DNA of 13,137 bases from Limnohabitans sp. (GCA_023260735.1 JALQUL010000317.1:1-13137); one strand, 5' to 3'. Positions 1-8,071 are shown, counted from the first letter of the stretch. Translations and numbers: made by a program. Notes: generated by a model not told the origin, from the sequence alone.

Positions 1-654
1 GCTAGAGTGACGATTGCAGTGTCTGTTGCATCATTAATCTTTGCCATTGTTTTGGGATTTTTTGGCGCATTAGCTAAATTATCGACCAACCCTTTTTTAA
101 AAGCACTTGCAACTGTTTACACCACAGTAATTAGAGGCGTGCCCGATTTAATCCTTATGCTCCTTATTTATTATGGTGGCACTATAGGACTCAATAGTTT
201 GTTTGAGTATTTTGGGAGCGAGACGGTAGTCGATTTAGACCCATTTACCTCGGGGGTATTAACCTTGGGTTTTATTTATGGGGCATATATGACAGAAACC
301 TTTCGGGGCGCTATTTTGTCAGTACCCAATGGTCAGCGCGAAGCTGGGCTTGCATTTGGTATGTCACCTACCCGAGTATTTATTAGAATTATCATGCCGC
401 AAATGGTGCGTTACGCCATTCCAGGTTTTACCAATAATTGGTTGGTATTAATTAAAGCCACCGCCTTAGTTAGTGTGATTGGTTTGCAAGAAATGACCCT
501 AATTGCGAAACAAGCTACTAAGGCGACGCGCGAGCCGTTTATATATTTTCTGTTTAGTGGGGCCTTATTTTTGGTCATTACTTTTGTTTCACTGGCTCTC
601 ATTCAATGGGTTGGCAAACGTTACAGTTTAGGTACACGAAGAGGAGCACTGTAA
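1..654 (+). CDS. aotQ: ABC amino-acid importer permease, AotQ/HisQ type (5' partial)
   Basis: Inner-membrane permease of a polar amino-acid ABC importer, which would pair with AotM to form the channel for arginine/ornithine-type substrates. The reading frame is open from base 1. The GTG at base 7 sits inside what should be the first membrane helix, so I take the true start to lie upstream, with roughly 15-25 residues missing. Visible features are several hydrophobic helices, the segment RGVPDLILMLLIYYGG typical of HisQ/GlnP permeases, and a cytoplasmic EAA loop (bases about 338-402, EAGLAFGMS...IIMPQ) that docks on the ATPase. The stop TAA (652-654) overlaps the aotM ATG by one base, indicating translational coupling. 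Substrate is inferred from operon order and the AotP/HisP-like ATPase. Histidine or lysine is also possible. Confidence 0.93.
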   Translation, partial: ARVTIAVSVASLIFAIVLGFFGALAKLSTNPFLKALATVYTTVIRGVPDLILMLLIYYGGTIGLNSLFEYFGSETVVDLDPFTSGVLTLGFIYGAYMTETFRGAILSVPNGQREAGLAFGMSPTRVFIRIIMPQMVRYAIPGFTNNWLVLIKATALVSVIGLQEMTLIAKQATKATREPFIYFLFSGALFLVITFVSLALIQWVGKRYSLGTRRGAL

Positions 655-1370
655 TGGATTGGCAAATTATTCTTCAACCTGAAAATTTGATTCAATACTG
701 GGATGGTATTAGAACCACTTTGTATTTGTTAAGCATGTCCTTGTTGATTGGTGGAGTGCTTGCTTTTTTAATGGCACTGGCTTTAACTAGCAGGGTGCTG
801 CCATTGCGCTGGGTAGTTTCAGCTTTTACTACTGTGATGCGTGGTACACCTTTGTTACTACAAACTTATTTAATTTATTACGGGCTTAGCCAGTTCGAAT
901 GGATACTTGAACGCTGGGATACGGTGTGGCCTTGGATTTATTTCAAAGAAGCTGTTTTTTGTGCGGTCTTGGCCTTTAGTTTAAACACGGCAGCTTATAC
1001 CGCTGAAATGTTGGCAGGGGCTATTCGTGAAACGGCGGCAGGTGAAATTGAAGCGGCACAAGCCTACGGTATGAGTCGTTGGACGATTATGCGAAGAGTA
1101 GTGTTGCCCAGTGCGATGCGTCGTACTTTACCTGCATACAGCAACGAGGTAGTGATGATGTTGCACTCCACCAGTGTAGCCAGTACCTTGCCTAGTATTA
1201 TTGATGTTACGGGCGCAGCCAGCAGCATTTATTCAACGTACAGTCTCCCTTTTGAAGCATTCATTGCCGCCGCGCTGATTTATTTGGTGGCCACCTTTAC
1301 TTTGGTTGGGGTGTTTAGACAATGCGAAAAACACTTTTTAGCCTATATGGCTCCAAGGCAAGCTAACTAA
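654..1370 (+). CDS. aotM: ABC amino-acid importer permease, AotM/HisM type
   Basis: Second integral-membrane permease of the importer, 238 residues, the usual HisM size. I chose the ATG at 654 (MDWQIILQPEN) because a strong ribosome site, GAGGAG at 641-646, lies 7 bases upstream and the ATG overlaps the aotQ stop. An in-frame ATG at 606 would add 16 residues encoded inside aotQ and lacks support. The protein shows the N-terminal amphipathic segment and first helix (residues about 15-45), the conserved RGTPLLLQTYLIYYG stretch (63-77), and the EAA loop at about 133-152 (EAAQAYGMS...VLP). It forms the heterodimeric channel with AotQ. Known for the family: binding-protein-dependent uptake of polar amino acids. 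Inferred: basic amino-acid substrate. Confidence 0.94.
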   Translation: MDWQIILQPENLIQYWDGIRTTLYLLSMSLLIGGVLAFLMALALTSRVLPLRWVVSAFTTVMRGTPLLLQTYLIYYGLSQFEWILERWDTVWPWIYFKEAVFCAVLAFSLNTAAYTAEMLAGAIRETAAGEIEAAQAYGMSRWTIMRRVVLPSAMRRTLPAYSNEVVMMLHSTSVASTLPSIIDVTGAASSIYSTYSLPFEAFIAAALIYLVATFTLVGVFRQCEKHFLAYMAPRQAN

Positions 1371-1385
1371 ATTATTTTTATCATC

Positions 1386-2519
1386 ATGCTAAGACAAGAT
1401 CATCTTTTATTTCAAGACTCTATTGGTGTGCAAACCCAAGTCACTAGCTTTCAGTTTGGACAAGCTGGTGCTAGGCCTAAAGTTTATGTACAAGCAAGTT
1501 TGCATGCTGAAGAAATTCCAGGCATGTTAACTGCTCACCACCTTCTTGAAAAATTAAAAAAAGCAGAAGCACAAGGTCTTATTCAAGGCGAGATTGTGGT
1601 GGTACCTGTCTGCAATCCTATTGGTTTGGCGCAGCGAGTTGACTTTAAACCTATGGGCCGCTTTGAGTTAAGTAGTTCAGAAAACTTTAACCGTCATTAT
1701 CCGCATTTAACCGCTGACGTGTGGCAATTGGTACAAAATCAATTAGGTCCTAACTCAGAACAAAATACTAGCATTATCAGACAAGCAGCTGCCCAAGTGT
1801 TGGCCAATTGGCCGGCACCTACGCAATTACAAAGTCTAAGAAAAACCCTTTTGCAACTTGCCCTAGACGCCGATGTCGTACTTGATTTACATTGTGATTT
1901 AGTTGCGGAGTTACATATGTACCTTGAGGACGATTGTTGGCCAGCCCTTGAGCCTTTAAGTCGCTTGTTACAAAGTAAGGCAGTACTTTTAGCCAAAGGC
2001 TCAGGTGTGCAATGTTTTGATGAGTGCCTCTCTGGTTTTTGGCGCGAATTAGCCGAGTTGGCCCAAGCCTTGCCAACGCCATGCCCCGTGGTGCAAGCTT
2101 GCGCTAGTACCACGGTTGAATTGCGTGGTGAGGGCGATGTAACGCATGAGTTGGCCGGTCAAGATGCACAAGCCATTTATACCTATCTTGAACATTTACA
2201 GGTACTAAAAGCCTCGCAAACTTTGGCTCAGTTGCCAGCGGCACTTTGCTCTGCTACCCCTCTTGCTGGCTCTCAAACAGTAGTGACTCCAGTAGCTGGT
2301 GTATTGGTGTTTATTGCCCAATTAGGTCAATGTTTAAAGCCAGGCGATGTAGTTGCGGAAGTGGTGAATCCAATAACGGGACAGGTGCATGCAGTTTGTG
2401 CAGAAGTCGAGGGCATTTATTATGCCCGAGTCAAAGATTGTTATGCCAAAGCCAATGATGAAATCGCCAATATTGCAGGTCGCATAGCATTTAAAACTGG
2501 CAATTTATTAGGCGCCTAG
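1386..2519 (+). CDS. aotO: AstE/aspartoacylase-family zinc deacylase, AotO-like
   Basis: Predicted zinc carboxypeptidase-fold deacylase (succinylglutamate desuccinylase/aspartoacylase family), 377 residues, probably cytoplasmic since no signal peptide is visible. The metal ligands appear intact: H40 and E43 in SLHAEEIPG and H169 in VVLDLHCD. The substrate-carboxylate motif is N102-R103 (ENFNRHY), and E245 in TTVELRGEGD is the likely catalytic glutamate. A C-terminal beta-rich domain follows (about 295-340, VAGVLVFIAQLGQCLKPGD), as in other members. It lies between permease and ATPase genes, the position held by aotO in the Pseudomonas arginine/ornithine transport operon, where its role is not established. 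The 15-base gap after aotM has no clear Shine-Dalgarno, so translation may depend on coupling. Likely chemistry is hydrolysis of an N-acyl amino acid. The true substrate is unknown. Confidence 0.85.
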   Translation: MLRQDHLLFQDSIGVQTQVTSFQFGQAGARPKVYVQASLHAEEIPGMLTAHHLLEKLKKAEAQGLIQGEIVVVPVCNPIGLAQRVDFKPMGRFELSSSENFNRHYPHLTADVWQLVQNQLGPNSEQNTSIIRQAAAQVLANWPAPTQLQSLRKTLLQLALDADVVLDLHCDLVAELHMYLEDDCWPALEPLSRLLQSKAVLLAKGSGVQCFDECLSGFWRELAELAQALPTPCPVVQACASTTVELRGEGDVTHELAGQDAQAIYTYLEHLQVLKASQTLAQLPAALCSATPLAGSQTVVTPVAGVLVFIAQLGQCLKPGDVVAEVVNPITGQVHAVCAEVEGIYYARVKDCYAKANDEIANIAGRIAFKTGNLLGA

Positions 2520-2548
2520 GCTCAACTTTTATCAATAGGAAATAAAAA

Positions 2549-3325
2549 ATGAACTCTTCCAACATGAAGTTAAAAGTTGAAGGAATACATAAACGCTTTG
2601 GTAGTAATGAGGTCTTAAAAGGCGTTTCTCTATCAGCTAATGCAGGTGATGTGATTAGTATTATTGGTAGTTCTGGCTCTGGTAAAAGTACCTTGCTGCG
2701 TTGTATTAATATGCTTGAAACTCCTACTGCTGGTTCTATTTGGGTAGCAGGTGAATCTTTAGCATTAAAGCCGAGTAAAGTGGGCGATTTGCAAGCTAAA
2801 GATCCTGTTCAGCTACAAAGAATTCGCTCTAAACTGGCGATGGTGTTTCAGCATTTTAATTTGTGGGCCCACATGACCGTTTTGCAAAACATCATTGAGG
2901 CCCCTATTCATGTTCTGGGTGTTTCTAAAGATGAAGCCATTGCAAGAGCTGAAAAATATTTGGCCTTAGTTGACTTATCTCATGCCAAAGATAAATATCC
3001 CGCTCATATGAGTGGTGGCCAACAACAACGGGTGGCTATTGCGAGGGCATTGGCTGTTGAACCCGAGGTAATGTTGTTTGATGAGCCGACATCAGCATTA
3101 GATCCTGAATTAGTCACTGAAGTTTTACGTGTCATGCGCAAACTTGCCCAAGAGGGTAGAACCATGGTGGTGGTTACTCATGAAATGGGCTTTGCTCGTG
3201 AAGTGTCGAATCATCTGATCTTTTTACACAAGGGTGTAATTGAAGAACAAGGCAATCCAAAAGAGGTATTAACCGCACCAAAAAGTGAGCGTTTAGGTCA
3301 ATTTTTATCTGGTAGCTTGAAATAA
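2549..3325 (+). CDS. aotP: ABC amino-acid importer ATPase, AotP/HisP type
   Basis: ATP-hydrolysing subunit that powers the importer from the cytoplasmic face, 258 residues. All nucleotide-binding motifs are intact: Walker A GSSGSGKST (40-48), Q-loop Q101 in VFQHFNLWAHMT, signature SGGQQQR (155-161), Walker B VMLFDEP (174-180, D178/E179) and H-loop H211 in VVVTHEMGF. The insertion before the Q-loop (about 72-95) and the FQHFNLW motif are characteristic of HisP and AotP rather than GlnQ. The C-terminus GSLK also matches HisP. A ribosome site, AGGA at 2537-2540, precedes the ATG. It is separated by 29 bases from aotO and followed 2 bases later by a lipoprotein gene. Confidence 0.96.
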   Translation: MNSSNMKLKVEGIHKRFGSNEVLKGVSLSANAGDVISIIGSSGSGKSTLLRCINMLETPTAGSIWVAGESLALKPSKVGDLQAKDPVQLQRIRSKLAMVFQHFNLWAHMTVLQNIIEAPIHVLGVSKDEAIARAEKYLALVDLSHAKDKYPAHMSGGQQQRVAIARALAVEPEVMLFDEPTSALDPELVTEVLRVMRKLAQEGRTMVVVTHEMGFAREVSNHLIFLHKGVIEEQGNPKEVLTAPKSERLGQFLSGSLK

Positions 3326-3327
3326 AT

Positions 3328-3918
3328 ATGAGCTTAATGAATTACAAAAAAGTAAGCGGGTGGAGCCTAATTGGGGCTGGCTTTCTTATCTTCATTGCAA
3401 TGGTATTTTTTTCTGCTTGCACAACCGTAGGGCAGTTAGTACCCGATGTACAAGTCAGTAAAAAAGAATTACAAGATGCAATTCAGAAAAAAACACCTAT
3501 TACAGTACCAGTTGCCCAATTAGCTGAAATTCAAATTAGCTCACCTCAATTAGTACTCAATCCCGATTCGCAAACTATTGGTTTGCATTTGAATGTATTA
3601 GCTGATGCCAAGCTATTAAGACAAAAATGGGCGGGTAGTTTTGCTTTTGAATTTAATGTACGTTATGCACCCGATAAACAAGAGTTTCAGTTGGTCAACC
3701 CTAGGCTTAAACAATTGGCTATTCCTGGGCTTCCTGTACCGTTCGTGGCTGTAGTTGAAAAATCACTTGATCAAACGGCGCAAAAAGTATTAAATGGATT
3801 TCCAGTCTATCAATTAACTGCTCAAGACGTAGAAAAGTTAAGGCGTTATGGTTTAAACCCTGGTCAACTTATTATTCAACCCGATCATATTATTTTGCCT
3901 TTACACGCAAAAAATTAA
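3328..3918 (+). CDS. DUF1439 (YceB-family) predicted lipoprotein
   Basis: Small predicted lipoprotein of 196 residues. The N-terminus has a short basic region (NYKK), a hydrophobic stretch (about 12-28) and a lipobox-like FSAC with lipidation cysteine C31. F at position -3 is slightly atypical, and the hydrophobic region starts late. The mature part resembles DUF1439/YceB: a VSKKELQDAI segment followed by beta-strands containing IQISSPQLVLNPD and a conserved ALPGLPVPF-like turn (here IPGLPVPF). The molecular function of the family is unknown. A lipid-binding-type fold is suspected, but nothing here proves a ligand. The ATG is 2 bases after the aotP stop, with a weak ribosome site; an in-frame ATG at 3337 is a second option. 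The tight spacing puts it in the transporter operon. Confidence 0.8.
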   Translation: MSLMNYKKVSGWSLIGAGFLIFIAMVFFSACTTVGQLVPDVQVSKKELQDAIQKKTPITVPVAQLAEIQISSPQLVLNPDSQTIGLHLNVLADAKLLRQKWAGSFAFEFNVRYAPDKQEFQLVNPRLKQLAIPGLPVPFVAVVEKSLDQTAQKVLNGFPVYQLTAQDVEKLRRYGLNPGQLIIQPDHIILPLHAKN

Positions 3919-3938
3919 GTTTTTTTAAGGAAATCAAG

Positions 3939-5399
3939 ATGAATGCTCCTCTTCAAGCTTTAGCATTTAATCCACAGCAAGCAATTCAGCAGGTCAGTGA
4001 ACATTGGGATCAAGATTTAGTTAAGCAAATTTCACAATACATTGAAATTCCTGCTAAATCACCCATGTTTGATGCTGATTGGGCTCAATCTGGATTTATC
4101 GACACTGTAGTGCGTAATGCTGCCGCTTGGGTGGAGGCACAAAAAATTGAGGGCTTAAAACTTGAAGTTGTCAGGCTTGAGGGTCGTACTCCTGTCATCT
4201 TTTTTGAAATTGACGGAACAAAGTCAGGTTCGACAGATACGGTTTTAATGTATGGTCATCTTGATAAACAACCCGAATTTTCTGGCTGGCGCAATGATTT
4301 AGGCCCTTGGACTGCCAAATTAGAAAATGACAAACTTTATGGTCGAGGTTCTGCCGATGATGGTTATTCGATTTATGCAGCTATTTCAGCTATTGCGGCA
4401 TTAAAAACACAAAACACACCCCATCCAAAAATTGTGGGTTTGGTAGAAACATGTGAAGAAAGCGGTTCTGCCGATTTAATGCCCTATATTGATGCTTTAA
4501 AACCGCGTCTAGGGCAAGTGGGTTTAGTCATTTGTCTTGATTCTGGGGCTGGAAATTACGACCAACTTTGGGTGACGACTAGCTTAAGAGGTATGTTAAG
4601 CACCAGTTTAAAAGTACAAGTTCTAACTGAAGGTGTGCATTCAGGTGATGCCTCTGGTTTAGTGCCTTCTAGTTTTAGAGTGTTAAGGCAATTATTAGAT
4701 CGCATTGAAGACAGTAGCACTGGCCGTATGTTGATTAAAGAACTGCAATGCGAGATCCCAGATTCAAGAATGAAACAAGCCCAAGTAACAGCCGATATTT
4801 TGGGTGAAGAGTTGTATAAACGTTTTCCGTGGGCTCATTTTGATTGCGACGGATCAAGTCGCACTATGTTGCCTACCACTGAAGACCCTCTTGAAGCTTT
4901 ATTGCGCAGGACTTGGTATCCTACTCTAAGTGTGACAGGTGCTGATGGCTTGCCTGCTATTAAAGATGCTGGCAATGTATTAAGACCCTATACCGCTTTT
5001 AAATTGAGTTTTCGCCTACCGCCTTTGGTAGACTCGGTACAAGCCATGCAAGCGCTTAAAACCATTTTAGAAGACAATGCACCTTATCAGGCCATAGTGA
5101 CTTTAGATGGCTTATCTGGTGCTACCGGTTGGAATGCCCCCGAGTCTGCCGATTGGTTTGATAAAGCAGTGAATGACGCTTCTATGGCCTGCTATGGCGC
5201 GCCTTGTGGTTATATTGGTCAAGGTGGTACTATTCCTTTGATGGGTATGCTCAGTAAAGGTTTCCCTCAAGCACAAATGATGGTGTGTGGTGTGTTGGGT
5301 CCTAAAAGCAACGCCCATGGCCCTAATGAGTTTTTACATATTCCTTATGCCAAAAAATTAACCGCAGCGGTAGCTCAAGTAATTGCAGCTTGCCCCTAA
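3939..5399 (+). CDS. M20-family metallopeptidase (dipeptidase/carnosinase-like)
   Basis: Predicted cytosolic di-zinc peptidase of the M20 family, 486 residues, closest in style to the CNDP dipeptidases and to long M20 proteins common in Burkholderiales. The metal and catalytic residues are present: H107 and D109 in MYGHLDKQP, bridging D140 in GRGSADDG, the general-base pair E173/E174 in ETCEESGS, D201 in CLDSGAGNYD, and a C-terminal H460 in NAHGPNEF. The dimerisation (lid) domain lies at about 215-390, including EGVHSGDASGLVPSS. AAGGAA-type ribosome site (AAGGAA, 3927-3932) precedes the ATG. It is the last gene of the transporter unit, 20 bases after the lipoprotein gene. Specificity (dipeptides, N-acyl amino acids or other amides) cannot be read from sequence. 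Confidence 0.9.
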   Translation: MNAPLQALAFNPQQAIQQVSEHWDQDLVKQISQYIEIPAKSPMFDADWAQSGFIDTVVRNAAAWVEAQKIEGLKLEVVRLEGRTPVIFFEIDGTKSGSTDTVLMYGHLDKQPEFSGWRNDLGPWTAKLENDKLYGRGSADDGYSIYAAISAIAALKTQNTPHPKIVGLVETCEESGSADLMPYIDALKPRLGQVGLVICLDSGAGNYDQLWVTTSLRGMLSTSLKVQVLTEGVHSGDASGLVPSSFRVLRQLLDRIEDSSTGRMLIKELQCEIPDSRMKQAQVTADILGEELYKRFPWAHFDCDGSSRTMLPTTEDPLEALLRRTWYPTLSVTGADGLPAIKDAGNVLRPYTAFKLSFRLPPLVDSVQAMQALKTILEDNAPYQAIVTLDGLSGATGWNAPESADWFDKAVNDASMACYGAPCGYIGQGGTIPLMGMLSKGFPQAQMMVCGVLGPKSNAHGPNEFLHIPYAKKLTAAVAQVIAACP

Positions 5400-5439
5400 C
5401 TGATTGGCTTAAGTAGTTAAATTATTTCGCTTCAATGAA

Positions 5440-5467
5440 AAAGGGCCTCAATAAATTGAAGCCCTTT
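5440..5467. terminator. Bidirectional intrinsic terminator between the M20 gene and yidB
   Basis: Two 12-base arms (AAAGGGCCTCAA at 5440-5451 and TTGAAGCCCTTT at 5456-5467) pair with one C-A mismatch around a TAAA loop. T-rich sequence follows on the + strand (ATTTCTTT), and on the - strand the stem is followed by TTTTCATT. It lies between two convergent genes and can serve both. A second AT-only candidate stem, ATTTCTTT (5468-5475) with AAAGAAAT (5497-5504) before a T run, lies just downstream on the + strand. Confidence 0.85.
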
Positions 5468-5530
5468 ATTTCTTTGACCACTGACTAGGAAGACATAAAG
5501 AAATTTTTTAAATCGGTTTAAAGGTAATCG

Positions 5531-5992
5531 TTAGGATGTTTTGATTAGTCCACCCAACATACCCATTAGATCGGCGGTATTACCAAAGCCTTGTTCTGGA
5601 GCTTGTCCATCTGGGGTTAAGCTATCAATAATACCTGGTAAATATTGAGCTAGCATATCTGAGGCTTGGCTTGGATCTACGCCTAAACGTGAAGCCACAC
5701 CAGATACCGCTTCGCTACCTAAAACACTTTGAATATTTTCAGGGGTAATCGCTTGATTAACACCAGAGCTCACCCATGAGCTTAAAGCCTGGCCTAAACC
5801 AGCCTCTTGAAACTTTTGGGTTAAACCTGCTAGACCACCCATTTCGCCATCGTTGCTTAACAACTGAGTGGCTACCTGAATAAGTTGAGGATTGTTGGCA
5901 GCTAAGCTAATTAAGCTAGATAAGCCACCGCCATTAGAGTCAGATTGCACATTATTTAAAACTGCGCCTAAAACTTGGTCAAATAGTCCCAT
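5531..5992 (-). CDS. yidB: YidB/DUF937 family protein
   Basis: Protein of 153 residues in the DUF937/YidB family, whose biochemical role is not established. It starts MGLFDQVLGAVLNN and continues with a Gly/Ser-rich linker and a helical domain. The family hallmarks GLGQALSSWVSSG (about 85-97) and N-x-x-I-T-P-E-x-I-x-x-V-LG (NQAITPENIQSVLG, about 99-112) are visible, followed by LAQYLPGIIDSLTPDG. No signal peptide or membrane helix is seen. The start is supported by AAGAGG shortly upstream. A TATGAT hexamer on the minus strand (6027-6032) could be a -10 element, but I see no convincing -35. It probably forms its own transcription unit, ending at the hairpin at 5440-5467. Confidence 0.85.
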   Translation of the reverse strand: MGLFDQVLGAVLNNVQSDSNGGGLSSLISLAANNPQLIQVATQLLSNDGEMGGLAGLTQKFQEAGLGQALSSWVSSGVNQAITPENIQSVLGSEAVSGVASRLGVDPSQASDMLAQYLPGIIDSLTPDGQAPEQGFGNTADLMGMLGGLIKTS

Positions 5993-6149
5993 AAAACCTC
6001 TTCAAAAATAAAAACTGAATAAAGTAATCATAGCTAATTAGAGCTAGCAAAACCTATTGAAGACTTTAAATACCTGTAAGAAACGGCAAAATTACTCATT
6101 ATTGATGATGGGTGTTAAAAACTTTTAATATGTTTTTTACGATGCAAAC
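5993..6149. other. AT-rich intergenic region between rsmE and yidB
   Basis: This 157-base gap should contain the end of the rsmE transcript and the yidB promoter. An AT-rich inverted repeat is visible (GTTAAAAAC at 6114-6122 and GTTTTTTAC at 6132-6140, one mismatch), a weak candidate terminator for rsmE. Small 5-bp palindromes occur around 6031-6046. No gene is supported; the + strand frame open from 6112 is the antisense of rsmE. Confidence 0.4.
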
Positions 6150-6893
6150 TTATTCACAAGTCAAAACCGCCAAAGCAGCTATAGGGGCGGTATCGGCTCT
6201 TAAAACTCGTTTACCCAAACTAACTGCAGCAAAACCAGCGCCCCGTGCTAGTGCCTCTTCTGAAGTAGTCCAGCCGCCTTCAGGCCCTGATAATAAAATC
6301 AGGGCTTGTGGTTGTAGAGTTTCACCATCAGTGATTGATTTTAAAGTGGTGGCGTCGGCTGCTAAAGATAAAATAAGGGGCTGAATGGGGGCAGTAAATA
6401 AAGGGCCAGCTAAGGCTTTGATAGCCTGTTGAAGTGTTTGCACACCGTAGATGGTAGGCACTGTGTTGCGACCACTTTGTTCGCAAGCCGCAACCGCAAT
6501 ACCTTGCCAGTGTGCCAATCTTTTTTCAGCCCGGTCACCAGTTAGTTTTAAAACACTACGATCAGCTGCGATTGGAGTAATTGAATTGGCTCCTAGTTCA
6601 GTAGCCTTTTCAATTAAATAGTCCATTCTTTCATTGGCGGTTAAGCCCACCCACAAATGCACAGCTCGCTGATTTTCAAGATTAGTCACTACAAAATCAT
6701 GGGCTTGTATTTGTACAATTTTGCGCCCCATTTGCACCACTGTACAACGCCATTCCTGATTAGCGAAACCAAACACTGCTAGCTCGTCTCCAGGTTGTAA
6801 TCTTAAAACCTGAATATGACGACTGGCGCTTTCTGGAAGGTCAAGAATTTGCTGAGCTTGTAAAGGCAAAGGGTGATAAATGCGTGGGTTCAT
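6150..6893 (-). CDS. rsmE: 16S rRNA (uracil1498-N3)-methyltransferase RsmE
   Basis: SPOUT-class methyltransferase that uses S-adenosylmethionine to methylate U1498 of 16S rRNA in the small subunit. I chose the ATG at 6893 because the protein then begins MNPRIYHPL, matching the conserved PRIYHP start of the family. The upstream TTG at 6914 would add seven residues and has no better ribosome site. The 247-residue length is normal. An N-terminal PUA-like domain (about 1-70) is followed by the SPOUT domain with KATELG (96-101), CEQSGR (137-142), and the knot motif SGPEGGW (around 202-208). The last part, VLRADTAPIAAL, is also characteristic. It is 33 bases downstream of amgK and probably co-transcribed with it. 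Confidence 0.95.
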   Translation of the reverse strand: MNPRIYHPLPLQAQQILDLPESASRHIQVLRLQPGDELAVFGFANQEWRCTVVQMGRKIVQIQAHDFVVTNLENQRAVHLWVGLTANERMDYLIEKATELGANSITPIAADRSVLKLTGDRAEKRLAHWQGIAVAACEQSGRNTVPTIYGVQTLQQAIKALAGPLFTAPIQPLILSLAADATTLKSITDGETLQPQALILLSGPEGGWTTSEEALARGAGFAAVSLGKRVLRADTAPIAALAVLTCE

Positions 6894-6926
6894 AAATGCT
6901 AAGTCAAAAATCAAAGAGCAAGTTTT

Positions 6927-8030
6927 TTAAACTCGACCATAGGCAAAACCAGAAAGATTTTCAAATCCTTCAATTTTGTCAATTAGTCTTGCCAATGGAA
7001 ATAGCTCTCGGTAGCGTAGCGCCGTACCACGAATATAGTGAATAAAACGCGGTACATCGGCTAGATATTTGCTTTTGCCATCACGTATAGTTAATCTAGA
7101 AAAAATTCCCACTATTTTTAAGTGGCGTTGTAAGCCCATCCATTCCACACTTCTATAAAAATCACCAAAATCATCTGCTACGGGTAGCCCCGCAGCCCTG
7201 GCTTGCTCCCAATACCTCACGGTTACTTCTAGTACAAAATCTTCTTCCCAACTCCAAAAGGCGTCTTTCATTAAACTAGCAATATCATAGGTAATAGGGC
7301 CTTTCACTGCATCTTGGAAATCGAGAATCCCCATTTGAATTTCTGGCTTGTCTAGGTTTTGCACGCGTGGCATTAAATTACGCGGCATATAGTCACGATG
7401 CATAAATGTTTGGGCGCTTGCTAAATTGTTGGCGGCAATTAACTTGAATGTTTTATCAAGCGTTTCTTGCTGGTTGTTATCAAGTGTGATTCCTTTATTG
7501 GCTTTTAAATACCACTCTGGAAACAAATTGAGTTCACGGGCAATAAAATTGTCATCAAAAGTGGCTAAGGTTTGTATGGAAGCGTTTAATTGAATTTTGA
7601 TGAGGTCGCTCACTGCCTTTTTAAAGTAAAGCAAGTTATTGTAAGGATTTTCTTTGTCAATGCAGTCAAGCAAGGTGGACTGACCCAAGTCGGATAGAAG
7701 TAAAAAGCCATTTTGCTCATCCCAGTCCAAAATTTCAGGCACTAAAACGCCAGTTTTAGCTAAAATATGACTCACTTCAACAAATTTTGCATTATTTTCT
7801 TTTTCTGGCGGAGCATCCATCACAATTAGACTTTGCCCTAAACTCGTTTGAATCCTAAAATAACGCCTAAAACTTGCATCAGCACTGGCTAAGGCAATGT
7901 TTTGCACCAAGAGGTTTTTTTTGTTTTGAACTTCTAATAGCCAGTTTTCAAAAAAAGACTTTCGAGAAAGGTCTGACCATTCAATAGTTGATTGTAGGGG
8001 GGCAGATGGAATTTGAAAATTAGTTGTCAT
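6927..8030 (-). CDS. amgK: AmgK-like anomeric sugar kinase (N-acetylmuramate/N-acetylglucosamine 1-kinase)
   Basis: Aminoglycoside-phosphotransferase-fold kinase. Known AmgK enzymes phosphorylate N-acetylmuramate at C1 in the peptidoglycan recycling bypass that ends with MurU. The 367-residue protein has an N-lobe with ASADASFRRYFRI (about 47-60), the catalytic loop HRDYMPRN (H211, D213, N218), and the magnesium motif DFQD (237-240) followed by AVKGPITYDIASL. These are typical of the lptD-linked AmgK group. I chose the ATG at 8030; a TTG at 8036 would add two residues. Neither has a recognisable Shine-Dalgarno, so the start is uncertain. The N-terminus is about 20 residues longer than usual. 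It is divergent from lptD, and MurU is not adjacent. Confidence 0.88.
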   Translation of the reverse strand: MTTNFQIPSAPLQSTIEWSDLSRKSFFENWLLEVQNKKNLLVQNIALASADASFRRYFRIQTSLGQSLIVMDAPPEKENNAKFVEVSHILAKTGVLVPEILDWDEQNGFLLLSDLGQSTLLDCIDKENPYNNLLYFKKAVSDLIKIQLNASIQTLATFDDNFIARELNLFPEWYLKANKGITLDNNQQETLDKTFKLIAANNLASAQTFMHRDYMPRNLMPRVQNLDKPEIQMGILDFQDAVKGPITYDIASLMKDAFWSWEEDFVLEVTVRYWEQARAAGLPVADDFGDFYRSVEWMGLQRHLKIVGIFSRLTIRDGKSKYLADVPRFIHYIRGTALRYRELFPLARLIDKIEGFENLSGFAYGRV

Positions 8031-8071
8031 AAACAAAAAAGAAATAAATGTGTTGTTGTAATAGATAATCC

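Noticed and set aside
411..602. Minus-strand open frame inside aotQ
   Set aside because: It is antisense to the conserved EAA loop and the last helices of the permease, with no independent support.
606..653. ATG at 606 as the start of aotM
   Set aside because: The extra 16 residues are encoded inside the aotQ 3' end and have no ribosome site, whereas ATG 654 has GAGGAG 7 bases upstream and matches family N-termini.
1739..2113. Minus-strand open frames over aotO
   Set aside because: They lie wholly antisense to a gene with intact family motifs, and their products have no recognisable features.
5112..5318. Minus-strand open frame inside the M20 gene
   Set aside because: It is antisense to the conserved C-terminal catalytic region and has a low-quality composition; treated as a shadow.
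6112..6384. Plus-strand open frame overlapping the end of rsmE
   Set aside because: Most of it is antisense to the conserved SPOUT domain of rsmE, and it has no ribosome site or homology signal.
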